Source: an uncultured Roseburia sp.
GTDB lineage: Bacteria > Bacillota > Clostridia > Lachnospirales > Lachnospiraceae
Direction: 5' to 3'
DNA: 64,000 nt
Assembly: GCA_947567625.1 (NCBI GenBank)
Contig: CANONN010000009.1
Location: 1-64,000, forward strand
Shown piece by piece: positions 61,108 to 64,000 of this stretch (position 1 is its first letter; every line of letters begins with the position of its first letter). Position numbers and translations under genes: made by a program. The notes beneath the pieces are model-generated. The model searched no databases. It was given only the letters and a program-made list of their open reading frames with translations, and had not been told where the DNA came from.

Positions 61108-62583
61108 ATGATGACAGTATTAGAACAAATCAGTGCAATGGGTTTACAGTCAGAGAAAGTATTTTATTATTTCACGGAGTTGGCAAAGATTCCGCACGGT
61201 TCCCGCAACACAAAACAGATCAGCGACTATCTTGTGGATTTTGCAAAAAATCACAATCTGGAATATTATCAGGACAAATCAAATAATGTGGTAATGATAC
61301 AGGAGGCTTCCGCCGGTTACGAGGCTTATTCACCGGTTATCATACAGGGGCATATGGATATGGTCTGTGAAAAGGAGAGCGATTGTTGGATCGATTTTGC
61401 GACGGACGGGCTCGAGCTCTATATCGACGGCGATTTTTTGCGCGCAAAGGGTACGACGCTCGGCGGCGACGACGGGATTGCGGTCGCCTATGCGCTTGCC
61501 TTGCTGGATTCGCCAAATATCGTGCACCCCAGGCTTGAGATCGTGCTGACGGTGGACGAGGAGATCGGCATGCTGGGCGCTATGGATATTGATCTGTCCA
61601 TGTTAAAAGGCCATCGGATGTTAAATATTGACTCTGATCTCGAAGGGCACTTTCTGACGAGCTGCGCCGGCGGCATGACGACGGTTGCAGCGATTCCCGT
61701 GACCAGGCAAAGCCAGACCGGAAGGGGCGTCAAATTGTGCCTGACGGGACTTTTGGGCGGACATTCCGGCAGCGAAATCGACAAGGAGCACGGTAATGCG
61801 CTTGTTCTGATGGGACGTGTGCTCAAAGATCTCACCGACCGCATGACGGTCGGGATTGTATCAATCGAAGGCGGGTTAAAGGACAATGCCATTCCCAGGG
61901 AATGTACGGCGCAGCTGCTTTTGCCAAAAGACAGAGAGTCTTCTGAGCTTGCGTCTGCCTTGCAGGTGATCGCAGAAATCGAGTCCGTCCTGCAAAAGGA
62001 ATATGCCGTCTCCGACGCCGGCGTCTGTATCAAAGCGGAGGATATGGGCGATACGAGTGCGGAAATCTTATCGTATGTGTCCCAGACGAAAGTGCTCTTT
62101 TACCTCAATCATGTGCCAAACGGCGTACAGCATATGAGCAGCCAGATACCCGGCCTCGTGGAGACATCCTGTAATGTCGGTATCCTGAAGCTGGAAGGGG
62201 ATGTATGCTCCGTCGTCACGTCCCTGCGCAGCAGCGTTACCAGCCGCAAACTAGCCTTAGCAGACAAATTACAGTTTCTGGCCGAGTTTTTGGGCGGCGA
62301 TATGGAACGTAGGGGCGATTATCCCGCATGGGAGTATGTGGCGGATTCGGCGCTCCGCGATTCTATCAGCGCGGTTTATACGGAACTGTTCAAAGAGGCG
62401 CCGGTGTTCGAGGCGATTCATGCGGGGTTGGAGTGCGGCATTTTGAGCGGAAAAATAAAAGATCTCGACTGCGTCTCGTTCGGCCCGAATAATTACGACA
62501 TCCACACGCCAAAGGAGCGCTTGAGCATTGCCTCTGCTGATAAAATATGGAGATTGTTGGTGGAGTTTTTAAAAAGAGGTTAG
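61108..62583 (+). CDS. pepD: Aminoacyl-histidine dipeptidase (M20 family, PepD)
   Basis: PepD hydrolyses Xaa-His dipeptides such as carnosine. The 491-residue enzyme has the M20 metal motifs QGHMDMVCEK, LGGDDGIAVAYALALLD and TVDEEIGMLGA, followed by GLLGGHSGSEI and a lid domain. GGGAGG precedes the ATG pair 61108/61111. The stop is one base before the M23 gene start, so the two are likely cotranscribed. Confidence 0.95.
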   Translation: MMTVLEQISAMGLQSEKVFYYFTELAKIPHGSRNTKQISDYLVDFAKNHNLEYYQDKSNNVVMIQEASAGYEAYSPVIIQGHMDMVCEKESDCWIDFATDGLELYIDGDFLRAKGTTLGGDDGIAVAYALALLDSPNIVHPRLEIVLTVDEEIGMLGAMDIDLSMLKGHRMLNIDSDLEGHFLTSCAGGMTTVAAIPVTRQSQTGRGVKLCLTGLLGGHSGSEIDKEHGNALVLMGRVLKDLTDRMTVGIVSIEGGLKDNAIPRECTAQLLLPKDRESSELASALQVIAEIESVLQKEYAVSDAGVCIKAEDMGDTSAEILSYVSQTKVLFYLNHVPNGVQHMSSQIPGLVETSCNVGILKLEGDVCSVVTSLRSSVTSRKLALADKLQFLAEFLGGDMERRGDYPAWEYVADSALRDSISAVYTELFKEAPVFEAIHAGLECGILSGKIKDLDCVSFGPNNYDIHTPKERLSIASADKIWRLLVEFLKRG

Positions 62584-63405
62584 ATGAGAACAAAAAAATT
62601 AGGTTCGTTGCGATTTTTTCTACTGTTTGTACTCCTGCTGTGTTTTCACGTTGTGATTCTGCGCGTACTGATCACCGGTGTGCAGCGAATCCACTGCTTT
62701 TCGTTCGACACGGCGATGGAAAATTTTCGCTGTCAAAAGATCTCGGAGGAAACGCTAAATGGCTTCCTGGAAGACAGCCATGATTTCTATGATCTTATGA
62801 CGATGTACTATGCCAGGGAGGGGCAGGTGACAAAACCGGAAGAGCTTGCGAAGTTTTTCCCCTACGCGAAGTCCCGCCACAAGGATGAATTTGCGGAGCT
62901 AAGAGGATATGTGCGGGCCGTCTGGGAGGACGCCAGGCTGTTCCCGGTGGGAAAGATTAAAAATGATGAGACCGCCGTCGTCTCCTTTGCCGACAGCTGG
63001 AATGAAAGCCGGACATTTGGCGGAGACCGCACGCATGAGGGCTGCGATATCATGGCCTCTTTCAATGTGCGCGGCCTCTATCCGATCTACAGTATGACGG
63101 ACGGTGTGGTAGAGAATATCGGCTGGCTGCGTCTGGGCGGTTACCGCATCGGCATCCGCAGCGATTCGGGAGGCTACTATTATTATGCGCATCTGGCCGA
63201 ATACGCCAGGGATTTTCAGATCGGCGAGCGGGTGGAGGCCGGAACGCCGCTCGGCTTTATGGGCGATACCGGCTACAGCGATATCCCGGGCACGACCGGC
63301 AATTTTGATGTGCATCTGCACATGGGAATCTATTTTAACGACAAATCGGGACAGGAGATCAGCGTGAATTCTTATCCGATCTTGCGGTATTTATACCAAA
63401 AATAA
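62584..63405 (+). CDS. M23 family metallopeptidase (membrane-anchored)
   Basis: The 273-residue protein has one N-terminal membrane segment (about 8-30) and an extracellular LytM/M23 domain: RTHEGCDIMAS (HxxxD zinc ligands), ITDGV-like YSMTDGVVENIGW, GGYYYYAHLAEY and NFDVHLHMGIYF (HxH). These enzymes cut peptidoglycan cross-bridges or act in sporulation-type complexes. AGAGGT overlaps the pepD stop and precedes the ATG. Confidence 0.88.
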   Translation: MRTKKLGSLRFFLLFVLLLCFHVVILRVLITGVQRIHCFSFDTAMENFRCQKISEETLNGFLEDSHDFYDLMTMYYAREGQVTKPEELAKFFPYAKSRHKDEFAELRGYVRAVWEDARLFPVGKIKNDETAVVSFADSWNESRTFGGDRTHEGCDIMASFNVRGLYPIYSMTDGVVENIGWLRLGGYRIGIRSDSGGYYYYAHLAEYARDFQIGERVEAGTPLGFMGDTGYSDIPGTTGNFDVHLHMGIYFNDKSGQEISVNSYPILRYLYQK

Positions 63406-63520
63406 TGAGTAACGGATTTTTATCCTGCGCGATCGTTGAAAAAGACACACAAGATATGATTTTTTATGCTGATCTCTGAGAAATCACAGGGGAGCTTAAG
63501 AGGAAAGGCACGGTTATGAT

Positions 63521-64000
63521 ATGAGGTTGGATAAATTTTTGACGGAAACGGGAGCCGGCACCCGCAGCGAGGTGAAAAAATGGATTAAAAGCGGCGCAGT
63601 GACGGTGAACGGAGAGAGCGCGAAACGGCCAGAGTTAAAAATTGACGAGAACCGTGACGTGATCTGCTGCTGCGGCCAGACGCTTGCCTATCAGGCATAC
63701 GAGTATTATCTGTTTCATAAGCCTGCCGGCTGTGTGACGGCGACGGAGGATGGACGGCACCGCACGGTGATGGATTATCTGACGGAGACGGCGCGCAAGG
63801 ATTTGTTTCCGGTCGGCAGACTGGATATCGACACCGAAGGGCTTTTATTGATTACCAACGACGGGGTCTTAGCGCACCGGCTGCTTTCCCCCACACGCCA
63901 TGTGCCAAAAACATATTATGCCAGGATTGCAGGGCGTGTCACCGAAGAGGATGGGGCGCTTTTTGCACAGGGGCTTGAAATCGGGGATGACAAGCCCGCA
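63521..64000 (+). CDS. 16S rRNA pseudouridine synthase, RsuA/RluB family (partial)
   Basis: The frame is cut by the window end after 160 codons. It starts MRLDKFLTETGAGTRSEVKKWIKSGAVTVNG, an S4 RNA-binding domain, and continues with FHKPAGCVTATEDGRHRTVMDYL and the catalytic-aspartate motif GRLDIDTEGLLLITNDG, then KTYYARIAG. These enzymes isomerise a uridine in rRNA (RsuA acts on U516 of 16S). AGAGGAAAGG lies about 15 bases upstream. The RsuA branch is favoured by the LSPTRHVPKTY stretch. Confidence 0.92.
   Translation, partial: MRLDKFLTETGAGTRSEVKKWIKSGAVTVNGESAKRPELKIDENRDVICCCGQTLAYQAYEYYLFHKPAGCVTATEDGRHRTVMDYLTETARKDLFPVGRLDIDTEGLLLITNDGVLAHRLLSPTRHVPKTYYARIAGRVTEEDGALFAQGLEIGDDKPA

Overview
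The window reads as a chromosomal segment of an anaerobic, spore-forming Gram-positive of the class Clostridia, most likely a Lachnospiraceae gut commensal. The basis is inference from content: GerW, alpha/beta SASP and YlbJ sporulation genes, the clostridial order yicC-remA-gmk-rpoZ, zinc-type L28 followed by Asp23 and FakA/YloV, a Listeria/Enterococcus-type EetA/EetB-like pair, and strong GGAGG ribosome binding sites. Coding density is high, about half of the genes lie on each side of short operon breaks, and I see no rRNA, tRNA, CRISPR array, intact IS element or prophage.

Layout. 1-4.1 kb is accessory: a membrane NERD protein, a decayed Rpn-type nuclease, two GNAT acetyltransferases and an ApbE flavin transferase. 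4.2-7.5 kb is proline synthesis (proB ... proA) interrupted by a DUF896 gene and a folate cyclo-ligase gene, with two local tandem duplications. 7.5-10 kb is a divergent MATE exporter/AraC regulator pair. 10-20.1 kb is housekeeping: miaB, an EetA/EetB-like pair, ruvAB, zapA, a U32 peptidase, an FtsW/RodA protein and a class B PBP. 20-24.7 kb holds a lipoprotein, a Nudix hydrolase, DUF2953, GerW, an unannotated small membrane protein and a secreted FN3 protein. 24.8-26.3 kb is an ECF sigma factor with an RsiV-like anti-sigma factor, followed by a broken BspA-like repeat gene. 27-34.6 kb is a uronate catabolic cluster (rpiB-family isomerase, kduI, uxaC, lacI-type regulator / uxaB, uxaA) arranged divergently around a regulatory region with a cre site. 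34.6-38.1 kb is accessory: a deleted AAA-ATPase/PD-(D/E)XK gene, a TIM-barrel sugar isomerase and a lipoprotein. 38.1-47.2 kb is rpmB, asp23, fakA, recG, a SASP gene, an LTA-synthase-like sulfatase and rqcH. 47.3-53.8 kb holds a Crh-like HPr protein, a helical protein, and a solute-binding lipoprotein next to a 1309-residue hybrid histidine kinase. 53.8-64 kb is yicC, remA, gmk, rpoZ, rimO, pgsA, pncC, rsmD, coaD, a coiled-coil protein, ylbJ, pepD, an M23 peptidase and the start of an rsuA-family gene cut by the window end.

How the genes work together: UxaC, UxaB and UxaA carry hexuronates to 2-keto-3-deoxygluconate while KduI and the RpiB-family protein handle unsaturated uronates from pectin or glycosaminoglycan breakdown; the KDG kinase and aldolase and any uptake system are outside the window. 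The PBP/FtsW/ZapA group serves cell wall and division. Sigma factor and RsiV-like protein form a stress module.

No clearly new defence or mobile system is visible. The points most worth a second look are a family of palindromic dispersed elements (three loci, one forming the ruvB stop codon, one joined to a fragment of a mobile-element toxin-type gene), a 29-bp tandem array whose units are ATGA-overlapping mini-ORFs between fau and proA, the permease-less solute-binding-protein/hybrid-kinase pair with a degenerate GGDEF domain, and coexistence of two unrelated uronate isomerase types in one cluster.
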